Positions 36,321-45,624 of a stretch of DNA of 64,000 nt are shown here, piece by piece. Source of the stretch: Cytophagales bacterium (GTDB taxonomy: Bacteria > Bacteroidota > Bacteroidia > Cytophagales > Microscillaceae); assembly GCA_013298075.1 (NCBI GenBank), contig JAAFJG010000003.1, positions 1 through 64,000 on the forward strand. The letters are read 5' to 3'. Each line of letters opens with the position of its first letter. Position 1 is the stretch's first letter. Both the position numbers and the translations under genes were made by a program. The notes under the pieces were generated by a model. That model saw only the letters and a program-made list of their open reading frames with translations. It had not been told where the DNA came from and searched no databases.

Positions 36321-37352
36321 CTAAAACCTTGGGCAAGGGAAAGAAAAATAAGATTTACGTTGTTGTCCTCTTGCTTGTTTTTGGATAATTACATAACGCA
36401 TCGAAACTTCATGCGCTCCACCCGAACCCATTCCTAAACCTGAAATAGTTAAATCATAACTATAACCAATATTCAAAGGTCCCATTTGTACGCCTACCAG
36501 ACCTATCAAAGATTCGTTGTTGCTTACGTTAATATTATATCTTTTAATAGGAATACCACGATAAAATACACCAAATACAATCGGTGATAAAGTCATATAA
36601 GCACCCAAATCTAATTGGTCAATTGGTCCTTGATGTTTGAATAAAAACGTAGGAGTAATACTTCTTTCACGATAACCCGGTTTATATTGGTCTCTCCAAT
36701 CAGATTCATCATCTAACATAAATTTCATACCGCCTTGCACCGAGATACGCATAGGCAAACGAGATTCGTTTCCACCTAAAATATCTTGTCTTGGGCGATT
36801 GATATTATGCACAGAAACGCCTAACCATTGTTTTTCAGAATATAAAAATCCGCCTGCTGATACATTGACATAACGGCGTGTATCTCTTAATCTTTCGTTG
36901 GTGGCTGCTCCTGTAAGTCCGTTATTGTTTAATTGGTCGCCAAATATGAGTCCATAAAAACCAACATCACGCAATACATACGAGCCTTGCAAGCCTGTAC
37001 GTAATCTCCAATTTTTGTTTAATTTAGTTTCATAAGCATATTGCACGCCAAAATCTTGTGAGCGAAGTCCTGCGGCTGTTCCTATATCTTGTGTAAATAG
37101 TACTCCAATTCCACTGTTATATTTTGATATTTTGGCATCAAAAGAGGCAGAATAAGTAGTAAAAGAAGAGGGCAAACCAGGCCACTGATTGCGATAATTT
37201 AAAATAACTCTTGGATAATCACCCGAACCTGCTAAGGCTGGATTGATATACAAAGGAGCAGCGTAATACTGCGAATATTGGGGGTCTTGTGCAAATGCCT
37301 GTCCGATAAGCAAAAAAGCAAAGATTGATAATTGAATAATTTTTTTCAACAT
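36321..37352 (-). CDS. PorP/SprF family type IX secretion-associated membrane protein
   Basis: 343 residues with a signal peptide ending GQAFAQ. DPQYSQYYAAPLYINPALAGSG and VILNYRNQWPGLPSSFTTYSASFD are the family hallmarks; the rest is an outer-membrane beta-barrel. PorP/SprF proteins attach type-B T9SS substrates to the surface. Such genes usually lie next to their large substrate; here the neighbours are DUF2520 and birA. It is 2 bases downstream of birA, hence co-transcribed. Confidence 0.9.
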   Translation of the reverse strand: MLKKIIQLSIFAFLLIGQAFAQDPQYSQYYAAPLYINPALAGSGDYPRVILNYRNQWPGLPSSFTTYSASFDAKISKYNSGIGVLFTQDIGTAAGLRSQDFGVQYAYETKLNKNWRLRTGLQGSYVLRDVGFYGLIFGDQLNNNGLTGAATNERLRDTRRYVNVSAGGFLYSEKQWLGVSVHNINRPRQDILGGNESRLPMRISVQGGMKFMLDDESDWRDQYKPGYRERSITPTFLFKHQGPIDQLDLGAYMTLSPIVFGVFYRGIPIKRYNINVSNNESLIGLVGVQMGPLNIGYSYDLTISGLGMGSGGAHEVSMRYVIIQKQARGQQRKSYFSFPCPRF

Positions 37353-37354
37353 AA

Positions 37355-38125
37355 TTATATAATAAATTCCACTTGTTTAAATTCAAAACTACAAATACCT
37401 TGCAAATTTTCTATGACTAATTTTCCCGAACTTTCTATGTCTATTATTTTACCTTCCCAAACTTCATCGTTAGTTTTAAAAAATGCTTTTGTATTGAAAC
37501 GATAAAGATGTGTTAAATAGTGCATTTTTAGACTAATATTTGTATTTTTTAACAATAAATAACCTTCTTCGATATACTTTAGTATAGTAATGAGTATATT
37601 TTCTAACAAATATTTCTTTCCTGTGATGTGTTGCATCGAGCTTGCGTGAGGATAATCAAAACTAATTTGATTGACATTTAAGCCAATTCCTATGACAGAA
37701 TTTTCAATTTGTGTGCCTTTCAACGTATTTTCTATCAAAACTCCTGCTATTTTTTTATTCCCACAAAAAATATCATTTGACCATTTTATTTTTGTTTCAT
37801 CGCCCAAAAAAATGCTTAGCGATTTTTGAAGTGCCAAACAAATCATCATATTGAGTTCAAATTGATTTTGTGCAGCCATAAAATTTGGTTTTAATAACAA
37901 AGAAAAAGTAAGGTTTTCGTTTGGATTTGATTGCCATTGATTGCCTCTTTGTCCTCTTCCAGCGGTTTGTTCTCCTGCTAAAATAATTGTTCCTTCTGAA
38001 TATTCATCTGATTTTTCTGTTAAATACGTATTAGTCGAGTTTATTGTTTCAAAATATACCAAATTACGCCCCACAAATAAGGTTTCTAATTTTAAATCGG
38101 CGTATTTGTGTGTGTAATGAAGCAT
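37355..38125 (-). CDS. birA: biotin--[acetyl-CoA-carboxylase] ligase
   Basis: 256 residues without the N-terminal DNA-binding domain of E. coli BirA, so a ligase only. Biotinyl-AMP loop in AGEQTAGRGQRGNQW; KIKWSNDIF and KIAGVLIE complete the active site. SH3-like C-terminal domain from about 210. It should biotinylate K123 of AccB and K132 of the second carrier. It overlaps an operon-like run with the PorP gene (2-base gap). Confidence 0.9.
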   Translation of the reverse strand: MLHYTHKYADLKLETLFVGRNLVYFETINSTNTYLTEKSDEYSEGTIILAGEQTAGRGQRGNQWQSNPNENLTFSLLLKPNFMAAQNQFELNMMICLALQKSLSIFLGDETKIKWSNDIFCGNKKIAGVLIENTLKGTQIENSVIGIGLNVNQISFDYPHASSMQHITGKKYLLENILITILKYIEEGYLLLKNTNISLKMHYLTHLYRFNTKAFFKTNDEVWEGKIIDIESSGKLVIENLQGICSFEFKQVEFII

Positions 38126-38224
38126 TATTTTTTATTTATTTCGCAAAATTACGTTTTTTTTGGATAAAATAAAAATGAATAGAAAAAATTATTAAAAAAA
38201 GTAATTTTTTTGTTTTAATTTGGA

Positions 38225-38360
38225 TTAAAAATGGTATTTATTCTGAAACAAAAAATATAAATGTAGGCTAAACCGACTATTGAATTTTATACTATTGTTC
38301 ATATAAATCTGGAGGTAATTCAAGATATATTTTCATTTTTTATATAAATTTCATAAGAGC
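38225..38360 (+). repeat. Repeat B copy, strongly degraded
   Basis: TGTAGGCTAAACC, TATTGAATTTTATA, then TAAATCTGGAGG-AATTCAA and ATTTCATAAGAGCC keep the B order, with the left palindrome arm lost. Confidence 0.5.
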
Positions 38361-38381
38361 CAAAATACTTTTAATTTTTTT

Positions 38382-39722
38382 TTAATTTCTCTCAAAACGA
38401 AGTCTTTCGCCTTTTTTACTTTCGTAAAAAATACCATTTTCATAAGCCAAATGCCCCGAAACAATCGTATGCGTAACTTGATTTGAAAATTTTGTATTTT
38501 CCAAAGGCGACCATTTTGATTTGTAAATAATATTTTCCTTTTGAACGATAAAAGATTTATTCGGATTGACAATCGCAATATCTGCCCAATATCCTTCTCT
38601 AATAAAACCTCTTTTTTCTATTTGAAAACAAATTGCGGGAGCGTGGCACATTTTTTCAACCACTTTTTCAATCGTTATTTTTCCTTCTTTTGCCTTTTCT
38701 AACATCATTATCAATGAAAATTGCACCAGAGGAAGTCCTGCAGGAGCATTCCAATAGTTTTGCTGTTTTTCTTCCCACGTATGCGGAGCGTGGTCAGTGG
38801 CGATAATATCCAATCTATCATCAAGCAACGCTTTCCAAAGATTATTTTGATGTCTTTGGTCTTTGATAGCAGGATTACATTTGATTTGATTGCCCAAAAC
38901 GGCATAATCATCACTCGAAAACCATAAATGATGTACACAAACCTCAGAAGTAATGCGTTTTTGTGCCAATGGAATTTGATTGGTAAATAAATTGAGTTCG
39001 TCAGTAGTCGTTAAATGTAAGATATGCAAACGTGTATTATATTTTTTAGCCAAAGTAGTTGCCAAACTTGAGGACAAAAAACACGCTTTTTCATTTCTTA
39101 TTTTTGGGTGAATGTCAGCCGTAGGATTTTCACCAAATTGCTTTCTAAATCGTTCTACGTTGTTTTTAACGGTTATTTCGTCTTCGCAATGCGTAGCAAT
39201 CAACAAATTAGCCTCTCTAAAAATTGTATCCAAAGTAACAGGATTATCTACCAACATATTGCCTGTCGAAGAACCCATAAAAATCTTCAATCCACAAACA
39301 TTTTTTATATCAGTTTTCAAGACTTCTTCCAAATTATCATTACCAACTCCCATAAAAAATGAATAATTAGCCAAAGAAACTTCTGAGGCACGTTGATATT
39401 TTTGGGCTAATAAATCTTGCGTTAGTGCGTTAGGAACTGTATTTGGCATTTCCATAAAAGAAGTTATTCCACCTGCGACTGCTGCTTTTGCCTCTGTATA
39501 AAGTTCTGCTTTGTGCGTTAAGCCCGGCTCTCTGAAATGCACTTGGTCATCAATCACGCCCGGTAACACAAAACTTCCTTTGGCATCAATGATAATATCG
39601 GCTGTGAGATGCGATAAATTTTTATCAATTTTATCAATTTTTTGGTCTTTAATCAAAATATCGGTTTCAATTTTTTGATTTTCATTGATAATATTGGCAT
39701 TTAAAATCAGAATAGTTTGCAT
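38382..39722 (-). CDS. dihydroorotase
   Basis: 446 residues, class I amidohydrolase fold. Zinc ligands and active residues in VIDDQVHFREPGLTHKAEL, LIATHCEDE and IIATDHAPHTWEEK; C-terminal WADIAIVNP is also typical. It closes carbamoyl-aspartate to dihydroorotate in pyrimidine synthesis. It starts 7 bases after the small membrane gene at 39730. A related allantoinase-like function cannot be excluded but is less likely. Confidence 0.9.
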   Translation of the reverse strand: MQTILILNANIINENQKIETDILIKDQKIDKIDKNLSHLTADIIIDAKGSFVLPGVIDDQVHFREPGLTHKAELYTEAKAAVAGGITSFMEMPNTVPNALTQDLLAQKYQRASEVSLANYSFFMGVGNDNLEEVLKTDIKNVCGLKIFMGSSTGNMLVDNPVTLDTIFREANLLIATHCEDEITVKNNVERFRKQFGENPTADIHPKIRNEKACFLSSSLATTLAKKYNTRLHILHLTTTDELNLFTNQIPLAQKRITSEVCVHHLWFSSDDYAVLGNQIKCNPAIKDQRHQNNLWKALLDDRLDIIATDHAPHTWEEKQQNYWNAPAGLPLVQFSLIMMLEKAKEGKITIEKVVEKMCHAPAICFQIEKRGFIREGYWADIAIVNPNKSFIVQKENIIYKSKWSPLENTKFSNQVTHTIVSGHLAYENGIFYESKKGERLRFERN

Positions 39723-39729
39723 AAAAAAA

Positions 39730-40029
39730 TTATGAATTTTTGATATATTTTTTCATTAAAATAAGTGCCATTACGCCTGCTAAAAAACAATGAATTCCCC
39801 AACGAAACGCAGGTAGATTATGTTTTTGGGCTGTAAAATAGCCATAAAATCCTTCAAAAATATGGATAATTAAAATTCCTATCAATCCTCCTTGTGCCAT
39901 TCCACGCCAAAAATCAGACGCTACAATGGTAGAAAAACCCAAGACTAATAAAAAAATTATTCCACCACCTACAAACAAAAACCACCAGATAGGCGACCAT
40001 TCAAAATCTATTTTTTCGTTTTTTTTCAT
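39730..40029 (-). CDS. small membrane protein (possibly DUF4499/TMEM254-like)
   Basis: 99 residues with three hydrophobic helices (WWFLFVGGGIIFLLVLGF, AQGGLIGILIIHIFEGFY, WGIHCFLAGVMALILMKK). The HIFEGFYGYFTAQKHNL...RWGIHCFL pattern recalls the TMEM254/DUF4499 group, a tentative match. It is co-transcribed with dihydroorotase (7-base gap). Function unknown. Confidence 0.65.
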   Translation of the reverse strand: MKKNEKIDFEWSPIWWFLFVGGGIIFLLVLGFSTIVASDFWRGMAQGGLIGILIIHIFEGFYGYFTAQKHNLPAFRWGIHCFLAGVMALILMKKYIKNS

Positions 40030-40065
40030 ATTTTTTTTGGATTACATAATAAATAATTAAGAAAT

Positions 40066-40116
40066 CCCTCACTTTTGGGGAGGGTTGGTAGTGTTGTTAA
40101 ATTCTATTATTAAAGC
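40066..40116 (+). repeat. Repeat C fragment
   Basis: CCCTCACTTTTGGGGAGGGT then TAGTGTTGTTAAATTCT, one arm of the element at 16164-16384. A B-like scrap (TCCTCCAAATAA) follows at 40134. Confidence 0.55.
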
Positions 40117-40156
40117 ATATATTTTTAAATTGTCCTCCAAATAATATTTGGCTTTT

Positions 40157-40488
40157 TTAAATTCGTTGTTCATAGTTTATAGTTAGAAAATTAAGTGCAA
40201 TCATATTAAAAACGCCTCTATTGATGGCAGAATTATGGTCTTTAGTTCTATTTTTATCTTGATTAAAATTTATATCTTTTGTTTTGTGTGCCATATTTTC
40301 TATTCCCCAATGTCCTCTTATTCCGTCATTAAATTGTTGGGCTGAGAGTTTATCATCATTAGAAAGATAAATTCGCTCTGTTTTTCTTCTTTGTTTGTAG
40401 GTGTATTAAGGATAGTTTTACATATCTTGACAATGGTTTTAACAGGTGTCCATTTTAAATAAATCGGACGCATAATCAAATGTATAGG
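40157..40488 (-). pseudogene. ISAs1-family transposase, C-terminal remnant
   Basis: Translating the minus strand gives KWTPVKTIVKI, then after a frame change RKTERIYLSNDDKLSAQQFNDGIRGHWGIENMAHK...NRGVFNMIALN and a stop at 40157. IRGHWGIEN followed by a basic tail is the C-terminal signature of ISAs1 transposases. The N-terminal two thirds are absent, so it is inactive. Fragments of repeats C and B lie on its downstream side. Confidence 0.7.
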
Positions 40489-40499
40489 CTATCCAAGTA

Positions 40500-40806
40500 A
40501 TTTAATATTTTGATATTTGATTCTTGATGTTTTTCTATGTTTTGTGATTTTTTTATAAACTTCCAACAAAATTACTTTTTTTGTTTAAAAAAAACAAATA
40601 TTTTAAAAGAAAATCGTAAAAAATATTTTATGAACGTAAAAATAGCTTGCTCAGGTGCTTTATCTTTCATTTTTTATCTGAAAAAAACTACTCATTCTAT
40701 CAATTCCACCAAAAAAATCATTTCAAAAAAAAATATCGAACTTGATTAAACCTTTTCGAATTATTTATATCTAATCATAAAAAATCAATAAAAAATAATT
40801 TTTATT
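40500..40806. other. AT-rich gap, no gene recognised
   Basis: It lies between the transposase remnant and the 40807 lipoprotein. A short + frame exists at 40537-40749 but is low-complexity and K/I/N/F-rich. I see no clear promoter box or hairpin. Confidence 0.5.
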
Positions 40807-41760
40807 ATGAATATTCAAAATAAATTTAAAACATTTACGCTTGTGGTGCTTGCGTGTGTTACCCTAACTTTCAGTGCTTGTAAAAGAAATAAAGATGTAG
40901 ATGATGATAGCAATCAAAAAGTTGCCGTTGATAATTCTTTTGCAGAATCAGAAGTAAATGCGTCATTAGATATGTCAGAACAGGCTTTAGAAAACCCAAC
41001 TGTACAAGCAAGAACCGCTAATACTTCTAATGAAAAAGTGCCTATTATTTTTCCACAAGGTGGCATAGGTGGTTGTGCTACGATTGATATAGTAACTCCT
41101 GCGGGACAGCCTAACGTAAGAAATGTTACGATAGATTTTGGGACACAAGGTTGCACAGGTAATGATGGACGTGTAAGACGTGGAAAAATTTTAGTTACCT
41201 TTACAAGACCTTCAAATACGGTGGGAGGTTTCAATCCATTCAATGTAGTCGGTACAAGTTCTGTGATTACTTTTGATAATTATTATACAAATGATGTAAA
41301 AGTAGAAGGTACAAAAACGATTACGGTCAATGAATTTACTGCCCCAACTCCTAACAATAATTTTGCTTTTTTGCGTCGTGTAAATATTCAAATGGTAAAC
41401 GGAAAATTAACTTTTCCTGACGGAACTACGCATCTTTGGAATACCAATCGTAATCGTAGATTATCTGGTGTTTTTACTCCAATGCAAACTCCTCAACAAT
41501 GGCGTTCAACAATGCTTTTGAATATTTGGGGAAATTATGCAGGTGTCAATCGTAATGGGGTAACTTATTCGGGGAATTGCAACGAAACTCAACCTTTGTT
41601 ATTCAAATATTCTTGTCCGCCAACGATTCGCAGACCTGTTTCAGGGGTTTTGACAATCACTCGTTCTACTCGTCCTAATGCAGTGTTAGATTTTGGGCAA
41701 GGAAGTTGTGATAATATATTTACGGTAACGGTGAATGGTAACACTTATACAATTAATTAA
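40807..41760 (+). CDS. hypothetical lipoprotein
   Basis: 317 residues. Lipoprotein signal peptide ending LTFSAC (about residue 25), followed by a charged linker (KRNKDVDDDSNQK). The mature part has several cysteines (GGCATIDIV, GTQGCTG, SGNCNE, KYSCPP, GSCDNIF) spaced as possible disulfides and FGQGSCDN-type motifs. It is a surface or periplasmic protein of unknown function. Monocistronic, ends in a strong hairpin. Confidence 0.7.
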   Translation: MNIQNKFKTFTLVVLACVTLTFSACKRNKDVDDDSNQKVAVDNSFAESEVNASLDMSEQALENPTVQARTANTSNEKVPIIFPQGGIGGCATIDIVTPAGQPNVRNVTIDFGTQGCTGNDGRVRRGKILVTFTRPSNTVGGFNPFNVVGTSSVITFDNYYTNDVKVEGTKTITVNEFTAPTPNNNFAFLRRVNIQMVNGKLTFPDGTTHLWNTNRNRRLSGVFTPMQTPQQWRSTMLLNIWGNYAGVNRNGVTYSGNCNETQPLLFKYSCPPTIRRPVSGVLTITRSTRPNAVLDFGQGSCDNIFTVTVNGNTYTIN

Positions 41761-41800
41761 AGTTTGTATTCCTATCTATAATAAAATATTTTGTTCTATA

Positions 41801-41842
41801 AAATAATCCTTTGAAAATCATTTTTCAAAGGATTATTTTTTT
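41801..41842 (+). terminator. terminator after the 40807-41760 lipoprotein
   Basis: AAATAATCCTTTGAAAA pairs with TTTTCAAAGGATTATTT, followed by T residues. Confidence 0.7.
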
Positions 41843-41914
41843 TATTGTGATAACTTGTGTGAAAAATGAAAATATATTTTCATTTCCTATGTAAAATTCC
41901 TGAGAAATATCAAT

Positions 41915-42763
41915 CTAATATTCAATTTTATAATCTTGATATTTTCGAGCAATTTGATGGATTTCGATGATAGGTTTCATAAATTCTTCTAAATCATACA
42001 TCGATAATTGGCTTGCAGCATCACATAAAGCACTTGTTGGATTGGGGTGCGTTTCTACAAACATTCCATCGATTCCCGCTCCTGCTCCTGCACGTGCCAA
42101 CACAGGTAAAAATTCTCTTGCACCGCCTTTTTTGTCTGCACTTGGAATACCATATTTACGAATACAATGCGTAACATCAAACACAACAGGATAACCAATC
42201 AAATTCATGTGATAAAAACTTCTTGGATCGACAATCAAATCATTGTAACCAAAAGTAAAACCTCTTTCGGTTAAAATAATATTATGATTTCCTTCGCTTT
42301 CAATTTTTTTGACAGGATGTTTCATATTATCAGGGGCTAAAAATTGTCCATGTTTTAGATTCACCACTTTTCCTGTTTTAGCAGATTCGACCACCAATGT
42401 TGTTTGCATACATAAATAAGCAGGAATTTGAATAATATCTAACACTTCAGCCGCAGGTTTGGCTTGGTCAGGATAATGAATATCAGAAAGAAGCGCAAAA
42501 CCAAATTCTTTTTTTATTTTTTGTAAAATTTTCAAACCTTCATCTATGCCCGGTCCTTGATAATAATCTACCGAACTTCTGTTATCTTTTTGAAAAGAAG
42601 ATTTATAAATAATTTTAAGATTAAGATTTTCGCTTACTTTTTTAAGATGTTCGGCGGTACGCATCATAATACTTTCTTCTTCGATAACACAAGGACCCGA
42701 AATTAAAAATAATTCATCGCCTCCGCACTCGATATCGCCTACATTTACTTTAAATTTTGACAT
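41915..42763 (-). CDS. kdsA: 3-deoxy-8-phosphooctulonate synthase
   Basis: 282 residues, TIM barrel. KdsA condenses PEP with arabinose-5-phosphate to make Kdo-8-phosphate for lipopolysaccharide. LFLISGPCVIEEE, YKSSFQKDNRSS and FDVTHCIRKYG are diagnostic. Whether it is a metal-dependent or metal-free type cannot be firmly judged. It is followed on the same strand by nothing until the + strand lipoprotein, and preceded by the GreA-like gene 28 bases upstream. Confidence 0.94.
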   Translation of the reverse strand: MSKFKVNVGDIECGGDELFLISGPCVIEEESIMMRTAEHLKKVSENLNLKIIYKSSFQKDNRSSVDYYQGPGIDEGLKILQKIKKEFGFALLSDIHYPDQAKPAAEVLDIIQIPAYLCMQTTLVVESAKTGKVVNLKHGQFLAPDNMKHPVKKIESEGNHNIILTERGFTFGYNDLIVDPRSFYHMNLIGYPVVFDVTHCIRKYGIPSADKKGGAREFLPVLARAGAGAGIDGMFVETHPNPTSALCDAASQLSMYDLEEFMKPIIEIHQIARKYQDYKIEY

Positions 42764-42791
42764 AATTTTACTTTTATTTTAAATATTTTTG

Positions 42792-43259
42792 TTAAAAAAT
42801 CTCTTGAATTTGATACGTTTTATTTCTAAACGAAAAAGAATCGCCTATATTTTTTCCGAGCATTTCTTTTGCCAAAGGTGAGTCCAAAGACATTCCAAAA
42901 AAGTTTTCATCGCCCACTTTGAATTGTCCAATATTAATACAAAAGAAAAAATTTTGTAAATTTGTCTTGATAATTGCGCCCAAAGATGCTTTTTCATTTT
43001 TAAGCTGGTATTGAATTTTTCTCAAAATATTCAATCCGTTCAAAGCCTCATTGTATTGTTTTGCATACATATCTTGGTCATTTCTTAGTTGTTCTTTGAA
43101 AGAATCGAAACCTTCTTCGGCAGACGGTTCTTCATCATTGGCTACTTCATTAATATTTTCCATAGCCTCTCTCGAAGTATCAACTCTTTGACTTTGTGTA
43201 GCAACGCAATATTCCAATAGTGCTTTTTTTAATTCTAATTGCGATTGTGATAGTTCCAT
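42792..43259 (-). CDS. GreA/GreB-like domain protein
   Basis: 155 residues. Predicted N-terminal helices (SQSQLELKKALLEYC...) followed by a C-terminal FKBP-like domain of the transcription elongation factor type (FFGMSLDSPLAKEMLGKNIGDSFSFRNKTYQIQEIF). In Bacteroidota such proteins are often annotated as hypothetical or, wrongly, as an acyl-carrier synthase. It might bind RNA polymerase in the secondary channel. It starts kdsA's transcription unit; nadD is divergent. Confidence 0.65.
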   Translation of the reverse strand: MELSQSQLELKKALLEYCVATQSQRVDTSREAMENINEVANDEEPSAEEGFDSFKEQLRNDQDMYAKQYNEALNGLNILRKIQYQLKNEKASLGAIIKTNLQNFFFCINIGQFKVGDENFFGMSLDSPLAKEMLGKNIGDSFSFRNKTYQIQEIF

Positions 43260-43469
43260 TTTATGATATTTTCCCCATTCCCAAAAGGGTTTTTTTGTCT
43301 TTTTAAATATTCTGTTTGGGTAACAGAAACAATATTTTTATAAATTTATTTTTTAATTAGAATAGTTTCAAAAATTAAGCACAAAATTACACAAAAAAAA
43401 ATATTTTAGCAAATATATAAAAAAAAATAATTATTTTGATACTTTCAAAAATATAATTGAAAAAAATCT

Positions 43470-43477
43470 TATATTTG
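43470..43477 (+). promoter_or_regulatory. -7 box for nadD
   Basis: TATATTTG, 50 bases before the ATG. Confidence 0.45.
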
Positions 43478-43527
43478 CGTACATATTTAGATATTTGAAA
43501 GCACAATTATTATAATTTTGATAAAAA

Positions 43528-44100
43528 ATGAAAATTGGTTTATTTTTTGGCTCTTTTAATCCAATTCATATTGGACATTTGATTATTGCCAATACAATGG
43601 CGGAAAATACAGATTTAGACCAAGTTTGGTTGGTCGTTTCTCCTCAAAATCCTACTAAAAAAAGCAATGCTTTACTCCACGAATTTGATAGATATGATAT
43701 GGTCGAAAAAGCCATTGCTGATAATCATAAATTGAAAGTTACTGATATAGAATTTCATTTGCCTCGCCCAAGTTTTACGATTGACACGCTCACGTATATA
43801 CAAGAAAAATATCCTACAAATCAATTTGCCGTTATTATGGGAGGGGATAATTTGGTCAATTTACCCAAATGGAAAAATGCAGAAAAAATATTAGAATATT
43901 ATGAAATATACGTATATCCTCGCCCAAATACAGAAAAATCGGAGTTAGAAAATCATCCAAAGGTAAAAATTGTGGCTGCTCCTTTGGTTGATATTTCTGC
44001 TACTTTTATCAGAAGTCAATTACAACAAAATAAATCTATTAAATATCTCACGCCAGAAATAGTAGAAGAATATATCAAAAAGAAAAAATTTTATGTTTAA
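43528..44100 (+). CDS. nadD: nicotinate-nucleotide adenylyltransferase
   Basis: 190 residues. NadD adenylates nicotinate mononucleotide in NAD synthesis. GLFFGSFNPIHIGHLIIA holds the nucleotidyltransferase (H/T)xGH motif. VVSPQNPTKK and VDISATFIRSQL (ISxTxxR) are both present. Divergent from the GreA-like gene; ends in a terminator. Confidence 0.93.
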   Translation: MKIGLFFGSFNPIHIGHLIIANTMAENTDLDQVWLVVSPQNPTKKSNALLHEFDRYDMVEKAIADNHKLKVTDIEFHLPRPSFTIDTLTYIQEKYPTNQFAVIMGGDNLVNLPKWKNAEKILEYYEIYVYPRPNTEKSELENHPKVKIVAAPLVDISATFIRSQLQQNKSIKYLTPEIVEEYIKKKKFYV

Positions 44101-44121
44101 AACATCAATAAATATAAAAAA

Positions 44122-44158
44122 AAATATCCCCAAAAAATAAAATATTTCGGGGTTATTT
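44122..44158 (+). terminator. terminator after nadD
   Basis: AAATATCCCC pairs with GGGGTTATTT. Confidence 0.6.
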
Positions 44159-44336
44159 GTATCCTACCTAAACTATCATCGATAAAATTATATTCTATTG
44201 ATAGCAATACCTATACAACTATATGAATTTTACTTTTGTTTCAAAAAAGTAATTTTTTTTTTAAACTGACTTTCTGAACCTTATTTTTAAAAATGAAAAT
44301 AATGTTTTTTTTATTTCTTATTTCAAACCTATAAAA

Positions 44337-44361
44337 GTAAGGTCGCAAATTGCGACCTTAC
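44337..44361 (-). terminator. perfect 25-bp palindrome, terminator of the DJ-1 gene cluster
   Basis: GTAAGGTCGCAA pairs with TTGCGACCTTAC around a single base, 45 bases after the 44406 stop. It is the most GC-rich hairpin in the area. Nothing else is seen in 44159-44336. Confidence 0.55.
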
Positions 44362-44405
44362 TCACTACAATAAACAAATATTTTTTGTATTTATAGTCAA
44401 AAATA

Positions 44406-45188
44406 TTATTTACTTAATCTTAAAATTATAGCATCAACAAAATCAGCCAAATCTATAGGCGCTCTGCTTGTAATTAAATTCCCATCGATTACTACTGGTA
44501 AATCCAAAACAATACCACCTGCATTTGATAAATCGATTTGCATAGACCACCAAGAAGTAATTTTTTTACCTTTAACTAAATTTGCACTAATCAAAGTTTG
44601 TGACCCATGACAGATAGCTCCAATTAATTTATTTTGTTTGTTCATTGCATTTAAGAAATCTAAACTTGGTTTATTAGCTCTTAATGCGTCTGGATTCCAA
44701 GCACCACCAGGCAAAAGTACTGCATCATAATCTTCTGCTTTTACATCTTCAACAAATTTATCAATTTTCATCCATCCCGCATTATCCATATAGTGAGAGG
44801 TCAAAATATGAGTACTACGAATGGCAGGAACTTGAACTGCAAATTGTGATGGATAATCAGGTGCTTTTGGTGAAACTAAATGTGTCTCAGCGCCCCGCTC
44901 TTTTAGTAACAAGTATAGAAAAGTTAATTCTACTTCTTCAACGCCATCAGTAGACAAAATAGCAATCTTTTTACCTTTTAGTAAATTAGGGTTGGGACTT
45001 TCTAATAACTTATTTTTCAATTTAGTATTAGCCGGGTCTGTTATCAAAAGATTTGTATTTACATTAATTGCCTCTGGACCTTGATATAGTTTCTCAATTC
45101 GTTTAACGAGTTCTACATTAGATTGTCCAAATACGTTTGTTGTAATAACAATAAATGTTATCAACATGAAGGATTTTATATTTTTCAT
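44406..45188 (-). CDS. exported DJ-1/PfpI family protein
   Basis: 260 residues with a signal peptide ending TNVFG. GKKIAILSTDGVEEVELTFLYLLLKERGAETHLVS starts the fold, and the nucleophile cysteine is in LIGAICHGSQTLI. Family members act as glyoxalase/deglycase, protease or chaperone-like proteins; here the activity is unknown, and export is unusual since most are cytosolic. It starts 4 bases after the ABM gene and is the last gene of the three-gene run downstream of the Crp/Fnr gene. Confidence 0.85.
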   Translation of the reverse strand: MKNIKSFMLITFIVITTNVFGQSNVELVKRIEKLYQGPEAINVNTNLLITDPANTKLKNKLLESPNPNLLKGKKIAILSTDGVEEVELTFLYLLLKERGAETHLVSPKAPDYPSQFAVQVPAIRSTHILTSHYMDNAGWMKIDKFVEDVKAEDYDAVLLPGGAWNPDALRANKPSLDFLNAMNKQNKLIGAICHGSQTLISANLVKGKKITSWWSMQIDLSNAGGIVLDLPVVIDGNLITSRAPIDLADFVDAIILRLSK

Positions 45189-45192
45189 TTTT

Positions 45193-45537
45193 TTAATTAA
45201 GTGTTTTTAATTCCGTTATAACTAATTCCGTTTTTTTTATTTTATTCAACATTTTAAACCACTCAACGACATAAGGTTGTTTTAAATGATTTTTAAAGGC
45301 ATTATCATCAATAAAAATTTCAAAAATCACAATTGTATTTGGCTTTTGTGATATAGTATTTATATTGAAACTCACACATCCTTTTTCTTCTCTTGTTAGT
45401 TTAATTAAACTTTTAGTTTGAGAGAAAAAAGTATTATCAGTTTGTTCGTTGAGTTCAACTTGTGCCAAAATTATTTTTTGAGCAAAAGCAAAATGTGTCA
45501 TCAAGAACAAAGTAATTAACATTATCAAGTATTTCAT
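45193..45537 (-). CDS. exported ABM-type (antibiotic biosynthesis monooxygenase) domain protein
   Basis: 114 residues with a signal peptide ending HFAFAQ. Ferredoxin-like ABM fold: LAQVELNEQTDNTFFSQTKSLIKLTREEKGCVSF and IVIFEIFIDDNAFKNHLKQPYVVEWF. Such domains oxidise quinols or remove reactive carbonyls without a bound cofactor. Its place between two exported DJ-1 proteins suggests a role against reactive electrophiles in the periplasm. Confidence 0.8.
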   Translation of the reverse strand: MKYLIMLITLFLMTHFAFAQKIILAQVELNEQTDNTFFSQTKSLIKLTREEKGCVSFNINTISQKPNTIVIFEIFIDDNAFKNHLKQPYVVEWFKMLNKIKKTELVITELKTLN

Positions 45538-45624
45538 AATAATATGTTTTTAAGTATTTTTTAAAAAGCAAAAACAGTAGTAGAAAGAAATTTTCGTCTT
45601 CCGCCTTTGCTTTTTAAGTAAATT

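Noticed and set aside
37355-38125. BirA as a transcriptional repressor
   Set aside because: The N-terminal DNA-binding domain is absent; only the ligase part is encoded.
40537-40749. 70-codon + frame before the lipoprotein
   Set aside because: Low-complexity K/N/I/F composition, no ribosome site or promoter box, no recognisable domain.
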